A stretch of 64,000 bases of DNA from Cannabis sativa (taxonomy: Eukaryota > Streptophyta > Magnoliopsida > Rosales > Cannabaceae): assembly GCF_029168945.1 (NCBI RefSeq), contig NC_083605.1:38515280-38579279 (forward strand). Direction: 5' to 3'. Each line of letters begins with the position of its first letter. Position 1 is the first letter of the stretch. Below the pieces are notes generated by a model, which was given only the letters and a program-made list of their open reading frames with translations, had not been told where the DNA came from and searched no databases. This document shows, one piece after another, positions 47,166-59,605 of the stretch. The position numbers and the translations under genes were made by a program.

Positions 47166-48507
47166 CGACAAAGGTCTCCCATGTTGAGATAGATGCCTTG
47201 GGCAATTGGCTGAACCAATCGTGGGCATTCTCCTCTATAGTCGCCTCAAGAATGCGACACTTCGCAAGTTGGGGTACCTGATCTACTTCCATAATAGTAT
47301 TAAATTTTTTTAAGTAATCTATAGGATTAGTGGTACCTTTATATTTTAGAGACTCGGATAACCGGAATCCATTTGTTAGCCGAGCTTGTCGCACTTTTTT
47401 GGTGAAAGGAGAAGTCCCATGCAACTTGTAAATGGGCTTTCTCTGCTACTCGAGCATCTTTAAAGCTTGTAGGAGCATACCTTGATCGATAACTCCAGTT
47501 AAGGCAGTATTTCCCTATGTCATCGTAGGTGTCGTTATGACCGCGACGATGTTTGCTGGGATATTGACTATAGTTATCTTTAAAGCTTATAGGAGCATAC
47601 CTTGATCGATAACTCCAGTTAAGGCAGTATTTCCCTATGTCATCGTAGGTGTCGTTATGACCGCGACGATGTTTGCTGGGATATTGACTACAGTTATCGC
47701 AGTTGGTGCGATATGCGGGTTGGTATGATTGTTTAGACCCTGATCGCCCACCTGGGGATCACGAGGCTCTTCGACATTCTGAGGTGTCTGGGAGCGTGCC
47801 CTAAAAACAACGTTAAGATGATCGCGGCGATCACCACTATGCACCTGGTCTCGTCCTCCTTGCGGTGTTTCCACCAAGCCTGATCTGGTGTATCTGCTAG
47901 GCATGCGACCGTTCGAGGATGAGGAGGCAGATTCAATATTGTTGTCTTCGTCTCGCGGCTGGGGTCTGTTGCGAGGATTACGTCGCTCAGGATCCTTCTC
48001 TGTTTGCGCCTCCTCATTGAGGTTCCTCGCTGACTAGTCCCTCGATGTCGGTTGGTTCAAATCGATTCCTTCATGATTGGCCCTCCATTCTCTGCGAGTA
48101 CGGTTATTACGACGTCTAGAATTGGTTACTTGAGGGTTATCCGTGCGAGTAGCGGGTACTCGGGGAGGACGTCGAGCCCTATTTCGTCCATTGACCTCGG
48201 CTTGCAGAGCACGTAGCTGATCTTGAATTACAGTGTATTGATCAGTAGTTAGTTGGATGATACCTTCGGATGGCACTGCCGGTGTGATAGGTGGAAAATG
48301 TCTTGTTGTGGCTGTCGGTGTGGACATTTCCCCAACGTGAGGGGCTGCAGTCTCAGGGAATAGATTAAGAGGTGTCACATTGCCCCGTCCTACCCCGCCG
48401 TTGATCACATCTACGGGAGGCACCTTGCCTCCTGACAATGGGACATTCATCATTCTGATGTTGATGAATTCGTTGTTAAGACCCCCGTTTGCTTGGTTTC
48501 CAGCCAT
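47166..48507 (-). pseudogene. gag: Element H gag (gypsy, Tat-like), truncated by G
   Basis: One frame can be followed from the ATG at 48507. The first 157 residues are low-complexity and arginine-rich, ending at a TAG (48034-48036). The frame continues through MPSRYTRSG (47904). The Retrotrans_gag domain follows, with SPFTKKVRQARLTNGFRL, YKGTTNPIDYLKKF and DWFSQLPKASISTWETF (47412-47166). TAG stops also lie at 47635-47637, 47515-47517 and 47446-47448. G was inserted just after TWETF. The gag type and primer-binding site fit the Tat group of Ty3/gypsy. Confidence 0.85.
47461..47700. repeat. 120-bp tandem duplication inside H gag
   Basis: Units 47461-47580 and 47581-47700 differ at only a handful of positions. 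The length is 40 codons, so the frame is kept. Both units carry the same TAG codon. Confidence 0.93.
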
Positions 48508-48540
48508 TGTGATTCTCCTTCTAAATCAACAAGAAGTATT

Positions 48541-48562
48541 GTCGTTCCCACAGATGGCACCA
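48541..48562 (-). promoter_or_regulatory. Primer-binding site of element H
   Basis: On the minus strand it starts TGGTGCCATCTGTGGG, the usual form in Tat/Ogre-type gypsy elements. It lies two bases from the LTR end. This differs from the Met-tRNA site used by the other elements here. Confidence 0.75.
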
Positions 48563-48564
48563 AA

Positions 48565-49387
48565 TGTTGTTGAAGGAATTTTAACCTAATGAACAAGTGC
48601 GAGTATTTAACCTAGAATGGCGAGTACTCGAATCGGGAACACAAATACTTAACAAAAAGGGCTGAAAAGAAAAATAAACACAAGAGAATTATAGTGGTTT
48701 AGTCAGATCACGGTCTGCTTAGTCAACTGTTGCAAAGATTCTATCTCCCTATTTCATGGTGGATCACTCCTTTATATACAAAGCAAGTGTCCTATAATTT
48801 ACACAAGGATTGTATTCATTGTCAATTTGTTTATACATTGATTTACAATAATTAAGCTAAAACGTAAACATTATTAAATGAAGAAAATTTTCCAATTTCA
48901 TTCACTAAATACAGCAACGTACGCGACTTCTATAGTCCAAGTTGGTTGTTCACATTCTTGCATAAGCTCCCAGGCTTAGAATGCATTCGAGACTAGTTGG
49001 GTCTAAGATGTCTGCGTTCTTGTACAGTCGCTTTTATGGACATCGTATAACGAGATGATAGAACCAAGACATGCGAGTCTACATCGGTTTATCGAGGCTG
49101 TTGGGTCATCGGGACCAGCTCACAACATAGAGAATCGTGGGAATACTCGCATATATCATGGTATATGCGGGTTAAATCCGTCCGTTGGTCCTACATAATG
49201 CGAGTCAGACGAATGTGATTAGACTTGGTCATATCCGCATCATCTCGCTGAGTCTAGTTTAGGCGAGGTTTGAACTCGAGGAGTCTCTCATTGACATCTC
49301 ATCTTTCCTCAGGAAAATTGAGTACACGTGCCCTTCAAATAGGAGTCTGGTCTCGAGTTTCTAGGTGAGAAAAATCTCACTATAACA
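48565..49387 (-). mobile_element. Element H 5' LTR (right boundary approximate)
   Basis: The left boundary TGTTGTTGAAGG is set by the primer-binding site. A minus-strand TATA box (TATATAAA) is at about 48772-48779. The right boundary is a guess, ending ...ACTATAACA at 49387, because no second LTR is present for comparison. Confidence 0.55.
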
Positions 49388-50232
49388 ATTACTGGTTCAT
49401 TAAATGAACACAACTTTTACTATAACATATTAATTCATTATGAACAGCTAGTATTGTGTAGGACTAATTAACTCTTGTTAAGTTTGGGATTTTCTAGTGG
49501 AGGATGTGTTTCGTCTCTGGTCAACAATAATATCCAAAGGTTGTCTAGTGTCTAGAGGCTTTATATCAGACATTATTACATTGTATGTATTATTTGTAAA
49601 TGGACATGTGATGGGGTGCATGTAAATCCAAGCATTTAGTAGACTGATAAGCCAGGCTACGGGAATTTGTCTAAGGCTTTATACCAGTGTTTGTTTCTTT
49701 TGCAGTATTCATTCACAAATACACCACTACTACAATTAAAGCAAGTTTTGTGATATTTCTTTGGCAGTATATATATGTATTTGGGGTTCAATTCAATATA
49801 AGTCTTCAAACATCAATTATTGGCTCCATTTGATTTACTCTGTTTTATATTTTTTTATAGGCTTTGGCACTTGCAAGTGTTTGAAAAGAATTTGAGTCAA
49901 GTGGAAATTTCAATCTCGATTCATCGGAGGTATATATATATATTTTTTATAATTTTTTTATTATATTACATATAATTTTATAGAAGAGTTTGAATATCTT
50001 ACATATTCATCCATACTGAAGTAGGTTCTGGGAAATTTATGTTCTGCGGTGATATAAGGATGATAAATTGTGTTATCTGATTATCTATAGTTAAAATTGA
50101 TAGGTAGTTAGGTTAATAAAATAGGGAAAATGCTGCCCAATTTTTCGTAAATATGTTTATCATATTTTTAAAGCAATTGCCTGGATTAATTGATAGATAT
50201 GAGTTTATGGTGTTAATGTAGGTTAAAATAGA
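49388..50232 (+). other. Non-coding stretch, probably 5' region of the hAT gene
   Basis: No ORF is present. Intron-like signals are seen. An acceptor-like TTTTTTATAG precedes 49861, an exon-like stretch ends at GGAG|GTATATAT near 49930, and a second acceptor-like AATGTAG lies just before the ATG region at 50221. Untranslated first exons and introns are known in plant Ac-like hAT genes. No terminal inverted repeat was identified. Confidence 0.4.
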
Positions 50233-51528
50233 ATGTCTGGTCAAATCGATTCTAATTTTGAGGATGATGTTGATTTTGTGCCATCAACTACAAATGAAGT
50301 ACAATCTGTTAGTAATACAGTAGATGAAACTCAGAATTAGAGAAAAAGAACTTCTGTGCATGGGATCATTTCACACGGAAAAAAATTGATGGAAAAATTA
50401 AAGCAGTTTGCAAGTATTGCGAGCATAAGCTGGTGGGAGAAAGTTCTAGTGGGACTAGGCATTTAAATTCTCACGTAGATAGATGTCCAGTAAGAAAGGC
50501 CCAACTTGCCGTTAATCGTAGTGTAACTGCAAGCCCTTCAGTTTCTTTTAATTTTGATCCTGATTTAGCAAGGATCAAACTGACTCAAATGATCGTTAAG
50601 CACGAATATCCCTTGTCTATGGTTGAGCATAGCGGGTTTATAGAATATTCAAGCACTTTATGTCCCATGTTTCAAATGGTGTCAAGGAATACAGTTAGGT
50701 CGGACTTATGAAAATGTATAAAACTGAGAAAGAAACGTGTAGGCAAAATTTGGAAAAAAGTAGGAGCAGAATAGCCATAACCAGGGACATGTGGACTGCA
50801 AATTATCAAAAGAGGGGATATATGGATGTAACAGCTCATTTTATTGATGATTCATGGAACTTACACAATCAGATATTGAGTTTTAAGTATGTTCCGCGTC
50901 CTCACGATGCTCCAGCACTACTTGAGGCCCTAAGATCTTGTCTTAATTATTGGAAAATAGAAGACAAGATCAATACAATGACTCTCGATAACTGTATTGC
51001 CAATGATGCCATGATTGATCTTTTGAAAGGACAATTTGAGCCTGACAGTTTTCTTTTGAAGGGAAAGTTGCTACATGTGTGTTGTTGAGCACATATTTTA
51101 AATCTAATTGTCAAAGAAGGCTTATCTGTCATTGGTGATAGTGTTGACAAAATTCGAGACAGTGTTGCTTATTGGTCGGGCACACCAAAAAGACATGAAA
51201 AAATTGAAGACACTGCTCGTCAACTTGGAGTACTATACACCAAAAAGATATCACTTGATTGTGTAACGAGGTGGAATTCAACTTTTCTGATACTTAGCAC
51301 AACTTTATCGTACAAGACAGTATTTGAACGTGCAAGGCTGCGGGAGTAGCGTTTGAGGTGTGCCCCTTCGGAAATTGATTGTCAAAATGCTCAACAATTG
51401 TGTGATAGGTTAGTGTTGTTTCATGAAGTAACAGAATTAATTTCTGGAACAAAGTACCCTACCGCCAATATTTTTTTTCCCAAAAATATGTGAAATTAAG
51501 ACAAACATTGAATCATGGATGTTATCAG
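50233..51528 (+). pseudogene. hAT (Ac-like) transposase pseudogene, truncated
   Basis: Transposase of the hAT superfamily, degraded. The order is an N-terminal acidic segment (50233-50337, then TAG), a BED zinc finger (AWDHFTRKKIDGKIKAVCKYC...H...C) in another frame, and the conserved hAT core. The core includes ITRDMWTANYQKRGYMDVTAHFID, the TLDN motif (MTLDNCIANDAM), AHILNLIVKEGL and RWNSTFLIL. Damage includes a frameshift near 50350, a one-base loss at about 50707 (SDL then MKMYK), a TGA at 51086 in the CCAHIL motif, a TAG near 51347 and a shift near 51475. LTR I cuts it at 51528, so the C-terminal hATC dimerisation domain is absent. It cannot encode an active enzyme. Confidence 0.9.
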
Positions 51529-53342
51529 TGTTGGGATTTTATGCACTAAATAAAACCCACTACAATCTAATCTTATTTGTTATCAACAAGAGAATAAAAT
51601 TGATTTATGTTAACATGTAGTTTTCATGTTTATGGTTTAATGTATGTACAAAATCTGTTAAGTCCAGAACATATAGTGATTCAAAATTACAGTGATGTCA
51701 ACACAGTGGAATGTGATTGTGATTATATGTTTCGAAAGACAAAGTCCCTGTTTCATCAGTGCATTGGATTTACACTGATGTGATAATCAGCGATGAAGTG
51801 TACTTACACTTTGCATAAGTGTTATGTTCTTTCCAGAACATTGGCAAAGTATACTAGCTTCGAATGTATGGAGTATTCATTGGACTGGACCGATATTGAT
51901 CTTGGTTAAGATGTTATAATACTTGTCGTTGTATCTTTCCAAGTCAATATCACCAGTTGAGCTTAGATCAGAAGATCTTAATCCTGATATCCTTAGGCTC
52001 AATCTCAAGAGTGCTATTCATGTTCTTTGATTTGTTAGTTAAACCTACTTTTGGGTTAGGGTGATACGTACATTTTGGGAACATGATAGTATGATTTAGT
52101 GGGAGCGCTAAACATAAATATGGAATCTATAGCTTCTATAGGTAGAACTTAAATGATGATTTCCTTCGAGCTTTGCTAAATAGATGTAAATGGAAGAGCT
52201 CTTGTTTCAGTGATTATATTTTAGTTCCCTAAAACATCATTTATAGCTAGCTAAGCGTTTTAAGGATCAAAATACATTGAGGGGTGAAACAGTAAATTTG
52301 TCCCTACTCTGGGTAAATCATCTATATAGAGGATCTTTGATTATTGAGATTATAACGATGGTTAAATGTGATAGTGTATCTATATGGTGGAACATATAGA
52401 GCGTTCTATATGACTCTGAGTGCAATTCTAAGTTCTAAGAGTGGATGCAACAAGGAATTAATAAGTTAGTGAATTTACTTGGTAAATTCTAGTTCAACTT
52501 ATTGGAAGCTCAGTAATATAGGCCCATGGTCCCCATTCTACTTGAGACCATACTGCTTGTAAGACTCAGATAATTGATTTTAATTAATCTATTATAATTC
52601 TAAAATTAGACTATGTCTAGTTTATGAATTTTCACTAAGCAAGGGCAAAATTGTGAAGAAAAGAGATTATAGGTTTTATTTATTAATTGGAAGACTTTAT
52701 TATGTGTAATTAACAATTACATTAATTGACAATATTATTTAATAATTTATTTTAGTTATTAAATAATTATTTTTGGAATTTAAGTGGTTAGAATTGGAAA
52801 ATTGGCATTTTCGAGAAAATAGAAATGAAAATTGTCAAAATTGCAAAATACCAAGTGGGGCCCATTAACACTATGGCCGGCCACTTGAGAGGCTTTTTCC
52901 AATTCTTATTTTTATTATTTTAATGCCAAGTAATTCCTAACCTAAACCTAGTGGTTACCTATAAATAGATAGTAATGACTCACACCTAATAAGAGATTGA
53001 AAATCAGGAAAAGTGAGCCTCCTATCCTATTGTCTATAGCTGAACCTCTCTCTCCCTCTTTTCTTCTTCAACTTTCAAACCTTGAGTGATAGAGTAGTGC
53101 CCACACACATGAAGTGGTATCTCAATCATAGTCTGGAAGATTGTGAAGAATCCAAACTAAAGAGAAAGAGATTCAGGCTTAGATCTTGGTGATAATCAGC
53201 GACAGAAAGGATACAAGGGTTAGAGATCTGAGTGGAAGGAGACATCATATTCCGCTGCAACCACTGTAAGGTTTCTCATACTTTATATGTGTTTATTTAT
53301 TATCGTTTTAGAAGTTCATATTTAGGATGTTAAACAACATAC
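51529..53342 (+). mobile_element. LTR I (copia family of C/G/J), interrupted by J
   Basis: It starts TGTTGGGATTTTATGC after ATCAG (51524-51528, the likely TSD copy). A TATA box is at 52960-52967. It matches the C LTR up to CAACATAC and lacks only the last 45 bp or so, because element J begins at 53343 in the opposite orientation. Whether I is a full element or a solo LTR cannot be decided, because its right end is not in the window. Confidence 0.85.
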
Positions 53343-55170
53343 TGTTGGAAATATTTTATCAGGATCTAGATTTACTACCAAGTATGTTTCATTAATATCC
53401 TAATATGAATTCTAAAACAATGAAATAAACATATATAAAGTTTAGTAAACCTTACATTGGGTGCAGCAAAATATTATGACTCTTTCCATTCAGATCTCTA
53501 GCCCTTGATTCCATTGTGTAGCAGAGCATTATCAAGATCTGAATCTGGATCTCTTTTTCTCCTTCCTTTGATGCTGATTTTCCTTCTTGTTGTTTGGATT
53601 GTCCTACAGTCTTACACACTATGCTTGAGATACCACTTGATGTGTGTGGGCACTACTCTATCACTCAAGGATTTCGAAATTCAAAGAGAAGAAAAGAGAG
53701 AGGAAAGTGGCGCATGGCTTTTTCTGAAAGGAACAATATGCAAAGTCATTAGTTTCCTGAAGCCAATACTTTCTATTTAGAGAATGCCTTCTAGGTTTAA
53801 GTTAGAATTGTATGGCATTAAAATAATGGAAAAATAAAATGGTAAAAGGCTTTGCATAGTGGGCGGCCATATAAGGAAATTGGGCCTCACTTTGCAACTT
53901 TCCCATTTTGTTATTTTTCATTCCCATTTTATCAAAAATGCCAATTTTCCAATTTAACCATTTAAATGTCAATTCTAATTATTTAATAAATAAAAAATAA
54001 TTATCAAATAATATTGTCATTTAATATATTTATTAATTTAGACATATAAAGTTTCTTAATTAATAAATAAACCTAGAATCTCTTTTCTTTACAATTTCTC
54101 CCTTGCTTAGTGAAATTCATAAAGTCGTCATAGTCTAACTTTAGAATTATAATTGATTAATCAAAATCAATTAACTGAGTCTTACAAGCAGTATGGTCTT
54201 AACTAGTATGGGGATCATGGGCCTATATTTCCGAGCTTCCAATAAGTCGAACCGAATTTACCAAGTAAATTCCCTAACTTATTAATTTCTTATTGAATCC
54301 ACACTTAGAACTTGGAATTGCACTCTCAGTCATATACAACGCTCTATATGTTCCACGATATAGATACGTCATTAATTATCCATTGTTATAATCCTAATGT
54401 GATTAATGACCCTCTAATAGATGATCTAGGCACTAAGTTACCGTAACACCTTCAATGTATTTTATCCTTAAAACACTTAGCTCCGTATAAATTATATTTC
54501 AGCGAAGTGAAATGAGATCTCCACCATTTATCTCTGTTTAGCCAAGCTCGAAGGATATCATCGTTTCACTTCTAAATTCCTATAGAAGTTATAGACTCCA
54601 TATTTATGTTAGCGCGCCCACTAAATTATACTATCATGTTCCCAAAATGTACGTATCACCCTGACCCAAAAGTAGACTTAACTAACAAATCAAAGAACAT
54701 GTTTAGTACTCTTGAGATCGAACCTAAACATATCAAGATTAAGATCATTTGAACAAGGATCAACGGGTGATATTGAATTGAATCGATATTACGGTAAATT
54801 TTAATATATCTAATCAAAGTTCAATATCGGTCTCTTCCGAGGTATACTCCATACATCCGATACTCGTAAACTTTGCCAATGCCCTAGAAAGGACATAACA
54901 CTTTTCCAAGGTGTAAGAATACCTATCGCTGATTATCATGTCAGTCTAAATCCAGTGAACTGACAAATCAGGGAATAAACTGTGCTGACAACACTATAAT
55001 CATTAACAAATTCATATGTTATGGACTTAAATAGAATTCATACATTATATATATATTATCATGAAATAAATCATGTGAACCATGTAAAATAAAATGTTAT
55101 TTCTGATCTTTATAAATAAGTAAATCTGATTATATTGAAATGGGTGTTATTTAGGGCACAAAACCCAACA
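53343..55170 (-). mobile_element. Element J 3' LTR
   Basis: It starts TGTTGG and ends CCAACA. The TATA position has mutated to TATTTAGA (plus strand) compared with TATTTATA in the right copy. The PPT follows at 55171-55185 (minus: GCAAGTGAGAGTT). Confidence 0.9.
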
Positions 55171-57640
55171 AACTCTCACTTGCACTAATATAAAACAAAA
55201 TGTCCATTTCAAATAATCTCAACACCTTGATATACAAATCAGGTGTAGTAGTAGTAAACTCCTCGTAATAGGATCTGACAAGTTGAATTAAACACAACCT
55301 CTTCTCCACCATTACTCTTCCATAATCACAAAATCCTTGATATTGTGAAATTCCTCTCTATATGTCTACTCTTTTGGGATACTTGATTCTATACTTTTGG
55401 CAACTACTTTTTGGTTATTCAGGAAGTAACACTAGTAGTTAAGGTAATTCGGAATGGTGCCACGAATGTATAGAACTTTCCTTAGACTGAATAAGTACCT
55501 TTCCTGCTTCTTTAACATTCAGTCTCTCTCTGGTAGACTAAGAGACTTCAGATAGGTTTTTACACTTCTCTAAAATCACTACTCCACCCCCAGAGTAATC
55601 ACCATCTTTTCAGCAAACTTTCTAGCACAAAGGCAAGTCTAGAAATCTTACGTGGTGTAGTCTAAGAGTTTTAAACACACCTTTATCGACTAACATATAG
55701 TTCCTCTTCTTAATCTTAAGATTTACTTGAATATCTTCCAATGTTCCTCTCCTGGATTAATCTGATACCTACTCATTACTCCCACTCAACAGCAGGTGTC
55801 TGGTCTAAGGCATACTAAAGAATATCTGAGACCTCTCACTGTTGATTTAAGAAATTCTTTCATGGCTTTATCTTTTCTGGAATAGTTGAGACTTTCCTTA
55901 GATAAATAAAATCTATGTCTAGAAGTCAAGAAGCTTATATAGATTGCCATTAAAAAGAAAATGCTTCTGCATCTTACTAAAGTAAGTTGCTTGCATTAGA
56001 GTAAGTAATTACCAGGTATACCGTAAGCCATAGGTTTAGATAAACTCAAACCTATTATACTAGGAACAAGAAGTTTTGTTAAGTCCATTGAATAGACTTA
56101 TAAACTAAAATTTCCTTTTATGTCCTTGTAATAGAAAACTTTAGGTTACTCCATGTGAATGGATTAAACCATAGTTCTCTTGGATTTCTTCTTAGTTTCT
56201 TATCTTGACAATCCATTACTTGTTTAAACTCACAATGGATATTAAACACTAGTGTCTTCCAAGTCATAAGAAGAGTGAGTTCCTTGAAACTCTCCCACTA
56301 GGACAAGGTACCGTGAATTATGTTTTAGAAAACAAAATGGTATTGACCTCTTCGGTTGTGTTAAGACAACAGAGGCAGTGGGATCATCTTGTAACGAATA
56401 AGATGATAGAACACTTATGGAATCAAGAAAAAATATCTCCTTTATTTGCTACTTTATTTTCAGACTTAGTCATTTTCTTAGAAAAGTAGTATTTGTTTAA
56501 ACAAACACTTTCTTATCTAATGACTATGGGATGGTCCACCCCTAATCAATTAAAATAGCTAACAAACATGCAAACCATAGTTCTTAAGATTTCGATTAGG
56601 ACATCTATGAATCTAGTAATGATTTACATTAAGTAGACAACCATTGCATCATTCTAAAATTATATTAACATAAAAGGATTTAGGCAACGACTAGTAACTA
56701 ATTATCAATATGCAAATCGAATTTCTGGGGAGGTAAGTTTGGATATAATTCAAAAATCAATTTAATGATCTTTGAACTGCATATCTACTAACTATTTCTC
56801 CACCCCTATCAGTTCGCAAGATCTTTAACCACTTACCATAATGGTTTTTCACCATTGCTAGAAATTCATGAAATTTGTCAAACATTTCAAATTTCTTTTG
56901 CATAAGGTAAAATCTAGAGTGATCGTTTTAAGAATATAACGATAAGCTCATATCCACCCCTGAAGGTACATCCATCTGCGAATGAGATGAACTTACTTTC
57001 AGTGGATATAGGCATATTAACTCTTTGCAGAGATTGATCTTGTCAAAACCACTATGAACAAGATACAAATGCCATAGATTTCAAAAATATGTGGTTGTAT
57101 CTTTTGATGACTTAGGTTTAGTTACATCAAAGATTTCTTAGAATAGTGCAAGTAGATTCTGGTCACAGAATACTAAACTCATACAGTTTGAATCCATTGA
57201 AAGAAAATGGTTATTAAACACTTGGAAAAGTGTAACTATATAATGAGTAATTCTTTCTTAGACCACCACTACTAATTTAACTCTAAGTTTAATTGTCCAT
57301 ACAAGTAGGAGATTTTTAAGATTGAGGATTTATATCATTTTGGGATAGAATTTCGGGAATGTAATCATATGTGTCATTTAATTTTTTAAGAGAAAATATA
57401 GAATGACATGACATGATTTATAGACCATTCATCCAATGATATGGTATTGAGCTAATTCGAAATGAATAAGCTAAGAGGAATTAGGATAATTTCGTTTTAA
57501 ATAAGAATCCAACGATGCTTCGAGAGTCAAGTAATCTTATTTATACAATCTTCTTGTTTCATATTGTAAATACTAGTCTAAGGTGTCATCAATTGATGAA
57601 CAGCTAGATGTTGCATTTACAATATTTATCTTTCGAGATC
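55171..57640 (-). pseudogene. Element J fossil copia pol
   Basis: Over its length this is the reverse complement of C's fossil pol. Equivalent landmarks include CCACCCCTATCAGTTCGC near 56800, the complement of the DRGGE-type integrase text. No open frame of useful length exists. Shared decay in C and J shows that the fossil state predates their separate insertions. Confidence 0.65.
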
Positions 57641-58260
57641 TAACACTATTATGTTTGTCTAATGGTGACAATCCATTAGGGATTTATCCCATTAGAACAA
57701 CAAACCAAGTTAGACCAACAATGAAGATTCAAAATTAAACTACAAATTAATAACAGAAAATAACATGGTTCAATATAAATTCATACACATTTCAGAAATT
57801 AATAATCACATAGTAAGTAGGAATGAGAAGTGAAAATACTAAAACATACAATCCTAAATAATTTCCAAGGTCTTCAACAAACTGATATCAGTGTCCCGTT
57901 TAGGCGAGAGTTAGTGATACCATCCACTGAATAAAGTTGTTAGCCCATCTAAAATGATAAACATTCTAGCAACCTTTTATTCGATCAAGATTGGAATCCA
58001 GCGTTGTCCCGTTTAGGCGAGAGTCAAGGCTATTCTATCGTATGAGCTTCCACCATTGTTTCATACTTTTGTAAGTCAAATACAGTTGCCACCATTAGGG
58101 TGACCAATACTATATAAAACACTTACAAATAATATTATCTTTCGAGATTCTACGACGTTAAATTGCTAATGAACGTTCCTCCATTAGGGAGGATTACTCA
58201 CTAAAACAAGAACTATGTAAAACCAACAATGGAGATCGAATGTCCTAATAATAATTTTAA
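57641..58260 (-). repeat. Element J structured leader module
   Basis: It has hairpins with a CTAAT loop at 57670-57684, 58090-58102 and 58178-58192, and 20-mer blocks at 57893-57912 and 58006-58025. It is followed directly by fossil pol sequence, with no gag in between, unlike G and K. Confidence 0.75.
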
Positions 58261-59605
58261 TTCGATATTTATAAATTATACTAAGATGGATATGAAAATA
58301 AGATGAATTATTTCCATCTTAGTAATAATTTCCAATAAATATTTAGAAAATTATTCAATTTAAGTTGTTTCAAATTTAATTTAAATTAATTTACAACTCA
58401 AATTTAATTTTCTATAAATATATATATTGCATTTCAAAAAATTGAAGTGTATATAAGAATGCAATTTTTGAAAATGTCTGTTAAAATAAAATAAAAATAA
58501 ATCCTGGAAAAATTATCTTAATTTTGTGTTGGCCCAAAATTAATAAAAATTAATTTACAACAAAAATATAATTTTCCTATTTAATTAAATATTCAAATAT
58601 TTAAGTATCATGATTAAGAATCAACTTAAATATTAATTTTCTATTTAATTAAATATCACTAGAAAAATACTTTAAGCAAAACAGATAATATCTATCAAGA
58701 TTTTCATTGACTAATTAATTCAATTTCTAATTATAATATATTTTAGTTCATTTATTTTAATTAATCATTAAATGAAAAAATCATTGATTTAAGTTGATCC
58801 AAAATTAAAATAAATAATTTTCAACTTTAATATATTTTTCAAATAAAATTCGAAATTTCTGCATTAAAGAAATGCAATTTTGAAATTGTGGGAAAAAGAT
58901 TAATAAAATAAAATAAAATATATTAATTCTAGTTTAATACTAGGAAAATATACTAAACTTAGATTGTACCAAATTAATTATTAAACAATTAATTTCACAA
59001 TCATTGATATTTTCCTATTTAATATTAGAAATAATAACTAGTATAGAAATAACTATCTAGAAAATATCTCAATTTAACTAAGTATCTTTTTAAGATTTTG
59101 AAAATATCTAATTTAAGTTGTTATAGAAAGAATCTATAATAACCAACTTAAAAAGATTCACAATGAAATTTAATTAAATATCAAAATTAAGTGGTAACTA
59201 CTGAATTTAAGAATATTCCATTTTAAGTTTAAAATCAACTTAAAAAATATCTTAAGAATCTTCAATAACCAATTCCTAGAATTCCTCAACTTAATATTAA
59301 ATTCAAAAGATATTCAAATTAAGTTAATAACGAAAATTAGTTAGAAATAACTAATTTATAACTTAAATATGAATATTTAATGAAATAATTAAAGTCAGTT
59401 TCAGAAAGAGTCTAGTTAGTTAAAATTCTTTATTTAATTAAATACAAGAAAAATACAAATAGTTTATCTAGAAATTAATTCATTAAACTAAGTGTGTTTT
59501 TCTTAAATTAATTTAAAAAAAACTTTGCAATTAATTATGTTGCTAATCAATTTTATTAGGTTAAACTTTGAAATACTAACTTATTTCATTTGCTCTAATA
59601 CCAGT
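58261..59605 (-). other. Element J AT-rich leader
   Basis: Non-coding, AT-rich, with degenerate repeats like those of C and G. It lacks the conserved block and GC cassette present in G (43800-45080), so it is shortened. I see no gene here. Confidence 0.7.

Noticed and set aside
53505..53780. 91-residue ORF in the J LTR and a 70-residue relative at 59888-60100
   Set aside because: Antisense within an LTR leader; related only because the two LTRs are copies.
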